Below are positions 27,518-36,102 of a stretch of DNA of 64,000 bases, piece by piece. The translations under genes were made by a program, and so were the position numbers. The DNA lies in NCBI GenBank assembly GCA_902602185.1, contig CACKPV010000002.1, forward strand, positions 274,506 to 338,505. The letters run 5' to 3'. This stretch comes from an uncultured SAR86 cluster bacterium (GTDB lineage: Bacteria; Pseudomonadota; Gammaproteobacteria; Magnimaribacterales; D2472). The notes below the pieces were generated by a model. It made no database searches. It was not told the DNA's origin and saw nothing but the letters and a program-made list of their open reading frames with translations. Each line of letters opens with the position of its first letter. Within the stretch, counting starts at the first letter, position 1.

Positions 27518-28528
27518 ATGAATTTAAATGAAATAGCAGAATATATTGTCTCTGATGGCAAAGGGATTCTTGCAGCTGATGAAAGTAATCCAACTTGTGG
27601 TAAAAGATTTGATACTATCAATGTTGAAAATACTGAGGATAATAGACGGGATTATAGAGAAATGCTCTTTCGATCTAAGGGAATGAAAGACAATATCGGA
27701 GGTGTTATTTTATTTGATGAAACACTTCGACAAAATGCTATTGATGGTACTCCCCTTAGAAAAATAATCGAAGATCAAGGTGCCCTTCCAGGAATTAAAG
27801 TGGACAAAGGGTTGACTCCTCTCAAAGAAGGTTCTGATGAAGTTGTTACACAAGGGTTAGATGGATTACATGAGAGATGCGCTGATTATGATGCACTTTT
27901 TAATGCTAAATTCACAAAGTGGAGAGCTGTTATTAAAATTGGAGATGGGATTCCTACTGATGAATGTATTGAAGCAAATGCCAAAGCTCTTGCTGATTAT
28001 GCTTGGGTTGCACAAACCAATAACATGGTCCCAATTGTTGAACCAGAAGTGCTTATGGATGGTGACCATACAATAACAGAATGTTTTGATGCTTGTGCAA
28101 GATCTTTTTCGGCATTATTCAATGCATTACAAAAAAGGGAAGTTGATAATTCAGGATTACTTCTGAAACCAAGTATGATTACTCCTGGGTCTTTATGCTC
28201 TCAAAAGGCAACCATCCAAGAAGTTGCAGATTTAACAATTAAGTGTTTAAAAGAGAATGTTCCTTCTGAAGTTCCTGGTATAACTTTTCTTTCAGGAGGT
28301 CAATCAGAACTAGAAGCAACAGCTCATTTAAATGCTATGAATAAAGAAAAAGATTTGCCATGGAAACTCAGTTTTTCATATGGAAGAGCATTACAACAGA
28401 GTGCTTTAAGAGCTTGGGGAGGCTTACAAGAAAATCTTTTCATTGCTCAAGATGAGCTATCACACCGTGCCAACATGAATAAACTTGCTGCACTTGGGGA
28501 GTGGTCAGAGGAACTTGAAGAAAGATAG
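27518..28528 (+). CDS. Fructose-bisphosphate aldolase, class I
   Basis: 336 residues of the animal/plant-like class I (Schiff-base) aldolase family: KGILAADESNPTCGKRF near the N-terminus, KWRAVIKIG (Lys140), the Schiff-base Lys217 in LLLKPSMITPG, and FLSGGQSELEAT with SYGRALQQSALRAWGG. It is unrelated to the zinc class II enzyme typical of gammaproteobacteria. It catalyses cleavage or formation of fructose 1,6-bisphosphate. A clear Shine-Dalgarno site (GGAGG) precedes the ATG, just inside the pgk end. Confidence 0.95.
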   Translation: MNLNEIAEYIVSDGKGILAADESNPTCGKRFDTINVENTEDNRRDYREMLFRSKGMKDNIGGVILFDETLRQNAIDGTPLRKIIEDQGALPGIKVDKGLTPLKEGSDEVVTQGLDGLHERCADYDALFNAKFTKWRAVIKIGDGIPTDECIEANAKALADYAWVAQTNNMVPIVEPEVLMDGDHTITECFDACARSFSALFNALQKREVDNSGLLLKPSMITPGSLCSQKATIQEVADLTIKCLKENVPSEVPGITFLSGGQSELEATAHLNAMNKEKDLPWKLSFSYGRALQQSALRAWGGLQENLFIAQDELSHRANMNKLAALGEWSEELEER

Positions 28529-28965
28529 TGCTTGCTACTATTCAAAGAGTCAATAAAGCTAGTGTTTTTATTGGCAAGAAACAATATTCATCAATATCAC
28601 AAGGAATTGTCATTTTTTTATGCGCAGAAAGTAGTGATTCAGAGAGAAATGTAAAAAAAATGTTTAAATCAATATTCAATTTTAAGATTTTAGAAGGAGA
28701 TAGCAGCATAATGTCAGCAAGTTTAAAGGAGTTAAAGGAAGATGTATTGATTGTCAGCCAATTTACACTCGCAGCAATCACCAACAAAGGTACCAAAGCC
28801 AGTTTTCATAAAGCTGCCAAAGCATCTGAGGCAAAATTACTTTATGAACAATTTGTGAATCTATTTAAGGGTACAGAGTGTAAAATTGCTACTGGAGTTT
28901 TTGGAGAGAATATGAACGTGGAAATTATCAACAAAGGACCCATTACTTTCAACTTTAAGACATGA
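28528..28965 (+). CDS. dtd: D-aminoacyl-tRNA deacylase
   Basis: A 145-residue proofreading enzyme that hydrolyses D-amino acids (and glycine on tRNA-Ala) from mischarged tRNA. The two family signatures are present: SQFTLAA (about 76) and the Gly-cisPro region NKGPITFNF near the C-terminus. The start is GTG, sharing its G with the fba stop TAG, and the stop overlaps the next start by 4 nt (ATGA). Confidence 0.95.
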   Translation: MLATIQRVNKASVFIGKKQYSSISQGIVIFLCAESSDSERNVKKMFKSIFNFKILEGDSSIMSASLKELKEDVLIVSQFTLAAITNKGTKASFHKAAKASEAKLLYEQFVNLFKGTECKIATGVFGENMNVEIINKGPITFNFKT

Positions 28966-29552
28966 CTAAAATTAAAAGTATTTCTATTTTTTGTGGGGCC
29001 CATTCAGGCAAAAACCCTAATTTTGAAAAATCAGCAAAAATATTTACTAAAATTATTGCTGAAAACAATATTGATGTTGTTTTTGGTGGTGGCAGTGTGG
29101 GTCTGATGAACATAATTTCAAATGTTGCCTTAGAAGAGGGTGTAAAAGTTACTGGAATTCTCTTGAAATCACTCAGTGATTTAGAATTAGTAAATCCTAA
29201 TATCCAGGAAAAGATTGAAACAAATTCACTCTTGGAAAGAAAAGATGAATTTATGAAGAGATCAGATGCTTTTGTTGTTCTTCCAGGAGGTGTAGGCTCA
29301 ATGGATGAGTTATTTGAAATTTTAGCTAATAATCAATTGGGGATTATCAATAAACCAATTGGCATTTTAAATACAGACGGTTATTACAATGATTTGATTG
29401 CTTGGTTTGAAAAAGCTATTTTTGAAGGATTTGTATCCAAAAAAAATTTTAATGAAATTATTATTTCAGATGATCCCCAAAAGCTTGTTGACATGATGCT
29501 AGCTTATGAAAGACCTGATGCTGACTCTTGGAAAGACAGACTGGGACTTTAA
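28962..29552 (+). CDS. LOG family nucleoside-monophosphate phosphoribohydrolase
   Basis: 196 residues of the TIGR00730/LOG family, with SISIFCGAHSGKNP, FGGGSVGLMNII, ERKDEFMKRSDAFVVLPGGV and the PGGxGT-type catalytic loop, here GVGSMDELFE. LOG enzymes release ribose-5-phosphate from cytokinin or other nucleoside monophosphates; in bacteria the role is often nucleotide salvage. The substrate is not resolved. It is coupled to dtd by ATGA, and the orphan gene starts 3 nt downstream. Confidence 0.88.
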   Translation: MTKIKSISIFCGAHSGKNPNFEKSAKIFTKIIAENNIDVVFGGGSVGLMNIISNVALEEGVKVTGILLKSLSDLELVNPNIQEKIETNSLLERKDEFMKRSDAFVVLPGGVGSMDELFEILANNQLGIINKPIGILNTDGYYNDLIAWFEKAIFEGFVSKKNFNEIIISDDPQKLVDMMLAYERPDADSWKDRLGL

Positions 29553-29555
29553 GTC

Positions 29556-30701
29556 ATGCATCAAGGAAGTGGTTTAGGAGCTAAGGGAACAAAACTAAGT
29601 GAATCCTTAACTGCCATAATTTGTGCAATTAGATTCCAATACGATAAGGATTTTAGCTTAGAGGATTTTTATAATCTAAATTTTAATTTGACTGAAATTT
29701 CAAAAAACTTTGAGATTAATTTGGATTTACAAGAAACCATTGAATTTTCTCAAAACGAGGTTGGATGGCTTGAATCTAGTATTTTTGTTGCAAATAAAAT
29801 TTATGGTTATTTAGGCCAAGGTAATTTTAAGTTTTTAAGATGCGATTTTATAAATCATTTAATGCAAAAATGTTTTAACAACTGTAACAGTAAAAATAAT
29901 GAATTTGGAAAAATAGAGAAATGGTGCCCTGCTGATATTTGGATACATGATGCTTCAATTGATATAAGTTTTTTGACCAAATATTCTTCCTTTAAAGATC
30001 TAAACGAGCAGCTTATTCAATTATTTAGAAATAAAAAATTGATAGGAGTTTCTCTCAAAAAGGTTAATCATAATGTACAAATTAAAGAATATAATGATGG
30101 GAAATCTTACCTGCAAAAAAAAACTTCAATTAAATATAGCAAATATATTTTGAAAATGAATACTCTTGATTTTTATTTATGTTATGAAGATAGCAACAGA
30201 AATAATATTAAAATACAAGGTCGTGATTTTGCTGGTGCAAACCCTGATAAAATTAAAAAAGATATTGAAATGGGCAAAGTTCCCAGAGTTGGTGATTTTA
30301 AATTTGAGATCAAGGGTGAATTAGCTAATCATGGCAAAATTCAAGATACTCTTTTTAATAGGATTTTATCTAACAATGGTCATGACACGATCATTTGGCC
30401 AAAATGGGAAGAATGCGATCCGTTTAGTGAAAGTAGCCCTAAAATTACAAACGAAATCTTTGAGTTACTATTTAAATATAAAGCCCAAGGGTTTTCTTAT
30501 ACAACTGAATCTAAAAACATTATTGCAAATCAAACCAATCAATATAGGTTTAGCAAGTTATGCTCTTTAAGGGCACTTGATTTCATAGAAAAAAAAGGAA
30601 GAGATGAAATTGATACAATTCTTCAAATAATTCACAACTATGCTTCTTCGCAATCGGAATTATCAGCACCATTCTTAAAAGTATCCAATCTTTTAATATA
30701 G
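29556..30701 (+). CDS. Orphan protein, possible PD-(D/E)XK-like nuclease (phage type)
   Basis: 381 residues with no housekeeping match. The N-terminus GSGLGAKGTKLSESLTAII is followed at about 125-175 by KWCPADIWIHDAS and, 30 residues on, LNEQLIQLFRNKKLIGVSLKKV. A PxD...LN..L..L...KLIGVSLKK arrangement resembles uncharacterised phage proteins and the D...xK half-sites of PD-(D/E)XK nucleases; I infer this from memory of the pattern. It is last in the tkt operon, 3 nt after LOG, with its stop 3 nt from tatC. It could be horizontally acquired. Confidence 0.5.
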   Translation: MHQGSGLGAKGTKLSESLTAIICAIRFQYDKDFSLEDFYNLNFNLTEISKNFEINLDLQETIEFSQNEVGWLESSIFVANKIYGYLGQGNFKFLRCDFINHLMQKCFNNCNSKNNEFGKIEKWCPADIWIHDASIDISFLTKYSSFKDLNEQLIQLFRNKKLIGVSLKKVNHNVQIKEYNDGKSYLQKKTSIKYSKYILKMNTLDFYLCYEDSNRNNIKIQGRDFAGANPDKIKKDIEMGKVPRVGDFKFEIKGELANHGKIQDTLFNRILSNNGHDTIIWPKWEECDPFSESSPKITNEIFELLFKYKAQGFSYTTESKNIIANQTNQYRFSKLCSLRALDFIEKKGRDEIDTILQIIHNYASSQSELSAPFLKVSNLLI

Positions 30702-30704
30702 TCC

Positions 30705-31412
30705 TTATTTTTTCTTTGATAAATATAAACCAATTTCGAATAGAATCCACATTGGTATTGCTAAAAATAATTGCGATAGAACATCTGGTGGAGTCAATAG
30801 ACTGGCAGTTATAAAAAATAAGATAACTATAAACGGTCTTGTCTTTCTAAGGGCTTCTTTAGAAGTTATTCCAGTCCGTACAAGTAAAAAAGTCAAAACT
30901 GGGACTTGGAATGAAATCCCAAAACCGAAGACTAATTTTAATAAAAATTGTACATATTGACTGATATCAGTCATCACAGTTACTGAACTTGGAGCAGAAC
31001 TTATAAAAAAATTAAGAAGAAGGGGAGCAACAATTAAAAAAGCAAATGCTATTCCAATTATGAAAAGAGATAATGAGCAAGTAATTAATGGCAAAACAAA
31101 GCTTTTCTCCTCTGCATAAAGACCTGGACTTACATATGACCATAACTCAAAAAAAGCATATGGAAGCACAACAAGAAAGCTTAAACTTAATACCAACTTT
31201 AAAGGTACAAAAAATGGTGAAGTTACTCCAGTTGCAATTAAGGAAGAATTCTGCCCGAATGAAGTAATTATTGGCTCTGAGAAAAAATTATAAATTTGCT
31301 CTGAAAAAGGAATTAAGACAATAAAAATAATAAAGAGAACAAAAAATACTCTCAAAACTTTGATTCTTAATTCATGCAAGTGATCAAAAACTGAATTATT
31401 TTTTTCCATCAT
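30705..31412 (-). CDS. tatC: Sec-independent translocase subunit TatC
   Basis: A 235-residue, six-helix membrane core of the Tat system, which binds twin-arginine signals and exports folded proteins. N-terminal VFDHLHELRIKVLRVF, the PFFVPLKL loop after helix 1, and FGISFQVPVLTFLLVR are family features. It overlaps tatB by 17 nt in a ubiE-ubiB-tatABC run; the family order matches E. coli except for the missing ubiJ. Confidence 0.96.
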   Translation of the reverse strand: MMEKNNSVFDHLHELRIKVLRVFFVLFIIFIVLIPFSEQIYNFFSEPIITSFGQNSSLIATGVTSPFFVPLKLVLSLSFLVVLPYAFFELWSYVSPGLYAEEKSFVLPLITCSLSLFIIGIAFAFLIVAPLLLNFFISSAPSSVTVMTDISQYVQFLLKLVFGFGISFQVPVLTFLLVRTGITSKEALRKTRPFIVILFFITASLLTPPDVLSQLFLAIPMWILFEIGLYLSKKK

Positions 31413-31635
31413 CTTTTTCTATTTCTCTTAATCTATTTTCATTAAAAACATCTTTTATAATTTCATCCGCATTAATTTCATCTTTGATTTCCGAAGAAAT
31501 ATCTTCAAATTGCCTTTTAATATCAGAAGAAGTTCGAATAAAAAATTTAAATAAATTTGGCCATTGCTCTTTCCTAACTAAAAAAATAGCTAAAAGAACT
31601 ATTAGTAAAATTTCTGGAAGACCTATTTGTAACAA
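31396..31635 (-). CDS. tatB: Sec-independent translocase subunit TatB
   Basis: 79 residues: a short periplasmic start (LQIGLPEIL), one membrane helix (about 8-20), a hinge and a charged amphipathic helix, as in TatB. The start is TTG 31635, which aligns with the usual MFDIG start; no ATG is available. It is placed between tatA (3-nt gap) and tatC (17-nt overlap). It is shorter than E. coli TatB (171 aa), typical of compact genomes. Confidence 0.87.
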   Translation of the reverse strand: MLQIGLPEILLIVLLAIFLVRKEQWPNLFKFFIRTSSDIKRQFEDISSEIKDEINADEIIKDVFNENRLREIEKDDGKK

Positions 31636-31638
31636 AGT

Positions 31639-31806
31639 TTAGAGATTATTATTTTGGTCATTTGGCTCATCTTCTTTAACTGATTTTTTAAAACCCTTGA
31701 TACCAGCTCCAATATCAGAGCCAAGTGATCTAAGTTTCTTTCCACCAAAGATTAGAACAACTACCAAGAGAATGGCAATGATTTCCCATGGACCTAAATT
31801 AAACAT
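31639..31806 (-). CDS. tatA: Sec-independent translocase subunit TatA
   Basis: A 55-residue protein missing from the ORF track, found by translating the gap upstream of tatB. It reads MFNLGPWEIIAILLVVVLIF, then GGKKLRSLGSDIGAGIKGFK and a short acidic tail. This is the TatA pattern: one membrane helix, FGxxKLP-like hinge (FGGKKL) and amphipathic helix with GxxxGxGxxxFK. TatA oligomers form the protein-conducting element. It lies 35 nt after ubiB. Confidence 0.93.
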   Translation of the reverse strand: MFNLGPWEIIAILLVVVLIFGGKKLRSLGSDIGAGIKGFKKSVKEDEPNDQNNNL

Positions 31807-31841
31807 ATGGCTATATTACCCTTTTTATCAGCAATTATAAA

Positions 31842-33341
31842 TTAGATGGTTAGAAAACTAAAAATTGCAACTACAAGTATGGAGATAACAAGAAGGATTT
31901 GCATAAACCTAACTGATTTTATTTTATTTTCTAGATTTATCATTAACTCTTTGTTACTCATAGAAGATTTATTAATATTCCGAATATCATCCACTAATTC
32001 TTGAACCATAATAGGAGCATCTTTAATCTTATTTAAAATTTCATCTTTGTTTTCTAGTACATATTTTTTAATGTTTATAGGATCAAATTGATTCCTTAAC
32101 CATTGCTCAATATAGGGTTCTGCTAACCCCCAAAAATTAAGTTTAGGATAAATCTGTCTACCCATCCCCTCAATATGAATGAGAGTTTTCTGGAGTAGCA
32201 CTAGAGATGGTTGCACTGACAATCCATAAGGTTTAGTGCTTTCGAATAAATAAATTAGAAGACTCCCAAATTCAATCTCAGAAAGAGGTTTTTCTAGGAT
32301 CGGCTCTAAACATGCTCTTAAAGTATTTTCTAGATCGATGGGGTTAGTCGTGACATCAACCCACTCAGCATTAATAAAGAGTTTTGCAAGATTTTGATAT
32401 TTTCTCTTAATTACAGCTTGCAACATTCTTGCAAGAGTATATCTTTCTTCATTACTTAAACTTCCAGCAATAGCACAATCTACTGCTACATAGCCATTAT
32501 TGATAACATTATTTTTATCAACAAAGATATTTCCTGGATGCATGTCAGCATGAAAAAAATTATCTCGAAATACTTGATCTAAAAATATCTGTACTCCGTT
32601 TTCAGCAAGTGCTTTTTTATTAATTCCAGCTTTTTCAAGTTCGTCAATCTCTGTGCAAGGAATTCCATAGATTTCCTCCAGAACTAGTACTTTGGAGGTA
32701 GTAAAATCCCAGTATACCTTTGGAATATACAGAATATCTGAATCTCTAAAGTTTTCTCTGGTTAGATTGGTATTTGCTGCTTCTAGTTTAAGATCGAGCT
32801 CTTTCATGATTGTACTTTCATAATCCTCCACCACTTTGTTAATATTTAGTCTCTCAGAATCCTTAAAAAAGACACTTATTAACTTGGAAACAGATCGCAA
32901 AAGTCTAAGATTCTTTTTGACTTCAGAGTTAATGTTTGGTCTGAGGATTTTGACAATTACTTTTTCTTTATTGTTAATAAGTTTAGCTCTGTGAACTTGT
33001 GCTAAAGATGCCGCAGCAAAAGGTTTTGGTTCAAACTCTGAAAAAACTTCATTCAATTCACATCCAAGCTCTTTTTTAAGAATTTCTGCAGAGAGGTTTG
33101 AGTTAAAAGGTGTACATTGATCAGTGAGTTTTTGTAATTCTTTCGCAACCTTATATGGAATTACATCGGTTCTTGTAGATAATAGTTGACCAAATTTAAT
33201 AAACATTGGACCAAGAGATTCAAGGGTTTTTCTTAATCTTGTTCCATATTCTTGCGAATCTTTTTTCTTTACGAATAGTTTAAACTTAAGACTGTAGAAA
33301 GAAATCTTTAAACTACCAAATATTATATTAATAACAGTCAA
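31842..33341 (-). CDS. ubiB: UbiB-type atypical kinase/ATPase for ubiquinone synthesis
   Basis: A 499-residue ABC1/ADCK family protein. The family KxGQ motif is at Lys49-Gln52 (FIKFGQLLSTRTDVIP), followed by the A-rich AAASLAQVHRA loop, kinase-like HADMHPGNIF and a C-terminal membrane helix. UbiB proteins are ATPases that help extract or organise lipophilic coenzyme Q intermediates. The start is TTG overlapping the ubiE stop; the stretch before KxGQ is roughly 30 residues shorter than in E. coli. Unlike E. coli, no ubiJ lies between ubiE and ubiB. Confidence 0.93.
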   Translation of the reverse strand: MTVINIIFGSLKISFYSLKFKLFVKKKDSQEYGTRLRKTLESLGPMFIKFGQLLSTRTDVIPYKVAKELQKLTDQCTPFNSNLSAEILKKELGCELNEVFSEFEPKPFAAASLAQVHRAKLINNKEKVIVKILRPNINSEVKKNLRLLRSVSKLISVFFKDSERLNINKVVEDYESTIMKELDLKLEAANTNLTRENFRDSDILYIPKVYWDFTTSKVLVLEEIYGIPCTEIDELEKAGINKKALAENGVQIFLDQVFRDNFFHADMHPGNIFVDKNNVINNGYVAVDCAIAGSLSNEERYTLARMLQAVIKRKYQNLAKLFINAEWVDVTTNPIDLENTLRACLEPILEKPLSEIEFGSLLIYLFESTKPYGLSVQPSLVLLQKTLIHIEGMGRQIYPKLNFWGLAEPYIEQWLRNQFDPINIKKYVLENKDEILNKIKDAPIMVQELVDDIRNINKSSMSNKELMINLENKIKSVRFMQILLVISILVVAIFSFLTI

Positions 33342-34081
33342 CTTGCCTTTTCTCCAACATGTATTGCAACAATGCCATTACTTAAATTATAAAAATGGCA
33401 AGATTTAAAACCAGTATCGATCATCATATTTTTTAGAGTCTCTTGATCAGGATGTACCCTGATTGATTCAACTAAATATTTATAACTATCTTTATCAGAG
33501 GCAATAAGCTCTCCCATTTTTGGAAGTATATTAAATGAATACCAGTCATAAACCTGACTAAAAAACTGATTTGTTGGTTTGGAGAATTCCAGAATTAGTA
33601 ATTTTCCATCTGGTTTTAAGCATCTATATATTTCTTTTAAGCCTGAATCTTTGTCTACAAAGTTCCTTAATCCAAAGCCAATCGTTATGACATCAAAATG
33701 ATTATCATTGAACGGTAGCATTTCGCCATTCAAGGAACAGAAGTCTGCATTTTTAAAAAAATTTTCATTTACCGACCTTTTTTTCCCTTCACTCAACATT
33801 TCATAATTAATATCTCCGATGGTAACTGTGGCATTAGGAAAATTACTAAGAATTTCTTTTGCTATATCTCCAGTTCCTCCAGCTAGATCTAGGATTTGAC
33901 TATGCTCTTGAATACCTGCTAGTTCAATTAAAATCTTTTTCCACATTCTATGCAGTCCAAATGACATGACATCATTCATGATGTCATAGTTAGTGGCAAC
34001 GGAAGAAAAAACAGAATTTACACGCCCTTTTTTTTCATCACTAGAAATACTTTCAAAACCAAAATGTGTTTTCTTATTCAT
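33338..34081 (-). CDS. ubiE: Ubiquinone/menaquinone C-methyltransferase
   Basis: A 247-residue class I methyltransferase that methylates the ring carbon of demethoxy-ubiquinol and demethylmenaquinol. Family motifs are VFSSVATNYDIMNDVMSFGL, the SAM motif LDLAGGTGDIA (about 61-71), TIGFGLRNFVD and EFSKP. It overlaps rsgA by 8 nt and ubiB by 4 nt. Together with UbiB, UbiH and Coq4 it supports aerobic ubiquinone synthesis. Confidence 0.96.
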   Translation of the reverse strand: MNKKTHFGFESISSDEKKGRVNSVFSSVATNYDIMNDVMSFGLHRMWKKILIELAGIQEHSQILDLAGGTGDIAKEILSNFPNATVTIGDINYEMLSEGKKRSVNENFFKNADFCSLNGEMLPFNDNHFDVITIGFGLRNFVDKDSGLKEIYRCLKPDGKLLILEFSKPTNQFFSQVYDWYSFNILPKMGELIASDKDSYKYLVESIRVHPDQETLKNMMIDTGFKSCHFYNLSNGIVAIHVGEKAS

Positions 34082-34940
34082 TATTTATAAAATCTAAAAA
34101 ATTATTGTATCTGCTTGTAGCAATTTTATTTGTTTTCAAACCTAATTGAACTGCACAATTTTTTTCATCAATGTGTTTACAATCAGAAAATTTGCAGTTT
34201 TTAGAGGCTTCGTTTATCTCCCAAAACGCTGAAAGAATATCTATTTTCTTTATGTTTGATATATCAAGATCTCGAGTTCCCGGAGAATCTATTATTTCAA
34301 TATTTTTTTCAACTGAATATAAGGAAGAAATTGAGGTTGTATGAAGACCCCTAGATTTTTTTAAAGATTGTGTTTTTAAACTTTTACCTGTTAGCTTTGA
34401 GGTTATTGTTGATTTACCTGCTCCAGATTTACCTACAAAAATAGTACTTTTCATGGCAATGAAATTTTTTAACTTTTCAATACCACCTCCCTCTTTTGCT
34501 GAAATCTCAACTATGTTTACCCCTAATGTTTCATACAAATCAAGTTTGCCTGAGTAATCTTTGGAATAAGTTTGATCAGATTTGTTTGCTACGATAAAAG
34601 CAGATAAATTTGAAGCATTAGCTAGGACAAGCCATTTATCGATGAACCTTCTTGGTGTTTCTGGTATTGGAGAGCAAATAATGCCAATATGAGTTAAGTT
34701 AGCCGCATAAGTTTTTACAGATCCTTTTAAAAACCTTTTAAGGGCAGATCGTCTCTTATGTCTTTTGACAATTTTACCTTTGATTTCAGAACTATCATTT
34801 ATTACATCAATTTCTACTTCGTCACCAACTACAATATCTAGTTTTTTTGGAGTAAGACAAGGGATATTCATATCTCCTAACCTAACCATGCATGAGTTTG
34901 AGTAAAATTCAATCACTCTAGCAGTTTGAACTTTTTCCAT
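34074..34940 (-). CDS. rsgA: Ribosome small subunit-dependent GTPase RsgA
   Basis: A 288-residue circularly permuted GTPase acting in late 30S maturation. It has an N-terminal OB fold, the permuted order G4 VANKSDQ, G1 GKSGAGKST, G3 DSPGTRDLD, and a C-terminal zinc site (CKFSDCKHIDEKNC). The start is ATG 34940 (MEKVQTARV); the ORF track adds six residues that enter the promoter region. It is divergent from orn, as in most gammaproteobacteria. Confidence 0.94.
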   Translation of the reverse strand: MEKVQTARVIEFYSNSCMVRLGDMNIPCLTPKKLDIVVGDEVEIDVINDSSEIKGKIVKRHKRRSALKRFLKGSVKTYAANLTHIGIICSPIPETPRRFIDKWLVLANASNLSAFIVANKSDQTYSKDYSGKLDLYETLGVNIVEISAKEGGGIEKLKNFIAMKSTIFVGKSGAGKSTITSKLTGKSLKTQSLKKSRGLHTTSISSLYSVEKNIEIIDSPGTRDLDISNIKKIDILSAFWEINEASKNCKFSDCKHIDEKNCAVQLGLKTNKIATSRYNNFLDFINNE

Positions 34941-34955
34941 ATAGAGCACAAAATA

Positions 34956-34965
34956 CACTATAGTG
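34956..34965. promoter_or_regulatory. Symmetric -10 palindrome CACTATAGTG, rsgA/orn
   Basis: A perfect 10-bp palindrome lies in the 41-nt gap between rsgA and orn. It contains TATAGT on both strands (34959-34964 plus; 34962-34957 minus), each about 17 nt from the nearer start codon. This gives similar leaders of roughly 10 nt on both sides. It could also be an operator. Confidence 0.35.
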
Positions 34966-34981
34966 ATTAATTTACAAAGTT

Positions 34982-35530
34982 ATGAAAGTTAAGAAGTCAA
35001 ATAAAAATCTTGTCTGGATTGATCTGGAAATGACCGGATTAAATCCTAAAGAAGAAAGGATTATTGAAATTGCTACAATTGTTACCGATTCAAACTTAAA
35101 TATTCTCGATGAAGGGCCAAACATCGCAATAAAACAAGACAAAAAGTTCTTAGATGGCATGGACGAGTGGAATACCACGCAACATACTTCGTCAGGACTG
35201 TTAGACTCTGTTCTTCAAAGTGTTGTAAGCACAAGAGAAGCAGAAATTGAAACTCTTGAATTTATTTCCAAATATGTTGGAAGAGGAAAATCTCCAATGT
35301 GTGGAAATACTGTTTCTCATGACAGAAGGTTTTTGATTGAATACATGCCTGAGCTGGAGGCTTATTTTCATTATAGGCACATAGATGTTTCATCTGTAAA
35401 AGAATTGGTTGTAAGGTGGATGAATCAGGCTCAATCTTTTAGTAAGAGCAGCAACCACCGTGCCCTTGATGACATTAAAGACTCAATCAATGAGTTAAAG
35501 CATTACAAGAACCTTATTTTTAAGGAATAA
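34982..35530 (+). CDS. orn: Oligoribonuclease
   Basis: A 182-residue 3'-5' exonuclease of the DEDDh family that degrades 2-5 nt RNAs, including pGpG. The catalytic Asp14 and Glu16 are in VWIDLEMTGL. Later acidic and His residues are in GNTVSHDRRFL and NHRALDDIKDSI. It is divergent from rsgA and 44 nt upstream of a small membrane-protein gene. Confidence 0.96.
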   Translation: MKVKKSNKNLVWIDLEMTGLNPKEERIIEIATIVTDSNLNILDEGPNIAIKQDKKFLDGMDEWNTTQHTSSGLLDSVLQSVVSTREAEIETLEFISKYVGRGKSPMCGNTVSHDRRFLIEYMPELEAYFHYRHIDVSSVKELVVRWMNQAQSFSKSSNHRALDDIKDSINELKHYKNLIFKE

Positions 35531-35574
35531 TATTTAGATTTTCTTCGGCTGGTTATTTTATATAAAATAAAACC

Positions 35575-35721
35575 ATGGGAATATTTAAATTATTTCTGCT
35601 TATTTTATCTATAGTCATAACAATTTACCTTTGTGTGATTTTTATTGCCATGGCAAATGACGTAAGAGCAATAAGAAAGAAATTAGTCTCAAGCTCTGAA
35701 ACATCAAAGCAAAAGAAGTAA
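35575..35721 (+). CDS. Small single-pass membrane protein (48 aa)
   Basis: Not in the ORF track. ATG 35575 to TAA 35719-35721 encodes 48 residues: MGIFKLFLLILSIVITIYLC starts one long hydrophobic helix (about 3-27), followed by a basic C-terminal tail (RAIRKKL, ending KQKK). It fills most of the 195-nt gap between orn and DUF1820, and its stop is 4 nt from the opposing DUF1820 stop. Hydrophobic-then-basic composition suggests an inner-membrane protein with a cytoplasmic tail. No family was recognised and translation is unproven. Confidence 0.5.
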   Translation: MGIFKLFLLILSIVITIYLCVIFIAMANDVRAIRKKLVSSSETSKQKK

Positions 35722-35725
35722 AAAA

Positions 35726-36052
35726 TTAGTCACTCTTTTTTGTTGGTTGAATGTTGAGAGGAAAAGGCTTCACTTCGGTCAAACCTTTTTTGATTTTAGC
35801 TTCTCCATGTTTATCAACTTCATCAATCCGTTGAATTGAAGCTATTGGGATAAAACTTTTTTTCACTTTTTTGAATTCATTCTTAAGTTTCTCTGAACTA
35901 GGATCAACTACTAGTTGGTCATCACTACCAAAGATAAATTCTTCAACTTCCAAGAAGGCATACATATCACTTTGGTAGATATTTTTTGCAAAAATTTCAT
36001 AAACTTCACCCAATTGGATAAATAAAATTTTATAAACTTTTTCTTTTTTCAT
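35726..36052 (-). CDS. DUF1820 family protein
   Basis: 108 residues. The block YKILFIQLGEVYEIFAKNIY, then EVEEFIFG and QLVVDPSSEKLKNEF match the DUF1820 pattern found in many gammaproteobacteria. FIPIASIQRIDEVDKHGEAK is the conserved C-terminal part. It is small, soluble and of unknown function. It is divergent from miaB across a 50-nt gap with a shared -10 region. Confidence 0.85.
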   Translation of the reverse strand: MKKEKVYKILFIQLGEVYEIFAKNIYQSDMYAFLEVEEFIFGSDDQLVVDPSSEKLKNEFKKVKKSFIPIASIQRIDEVDKHGEAKIKKGLTEVKPFPLNIQPTKKSD

Positions 36053-36077
36053 CTAATGCTATTTATTTTCTTAAGTT

Positions 36078-36084
36078 TATAATA
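36078..36084. promoter_or_regulatory. Bidirectional -10 TATAATA, DUF1820/miaB
   Basis: In the 50-nt divergent gap, TATAATA gives consensus TATAAT on the plus strand (36078-36083, for miaB) and TATTAT on the minus strand (36084-36079, for DUF1820). Predicted leaders are about 13 nt for miaB and 20 nt for DUF1820. No good -35 hexamers were found. Confidence 0.4.
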
Positions 36085-36102
36085 AACCCCTTAAAATATA
36101 CT

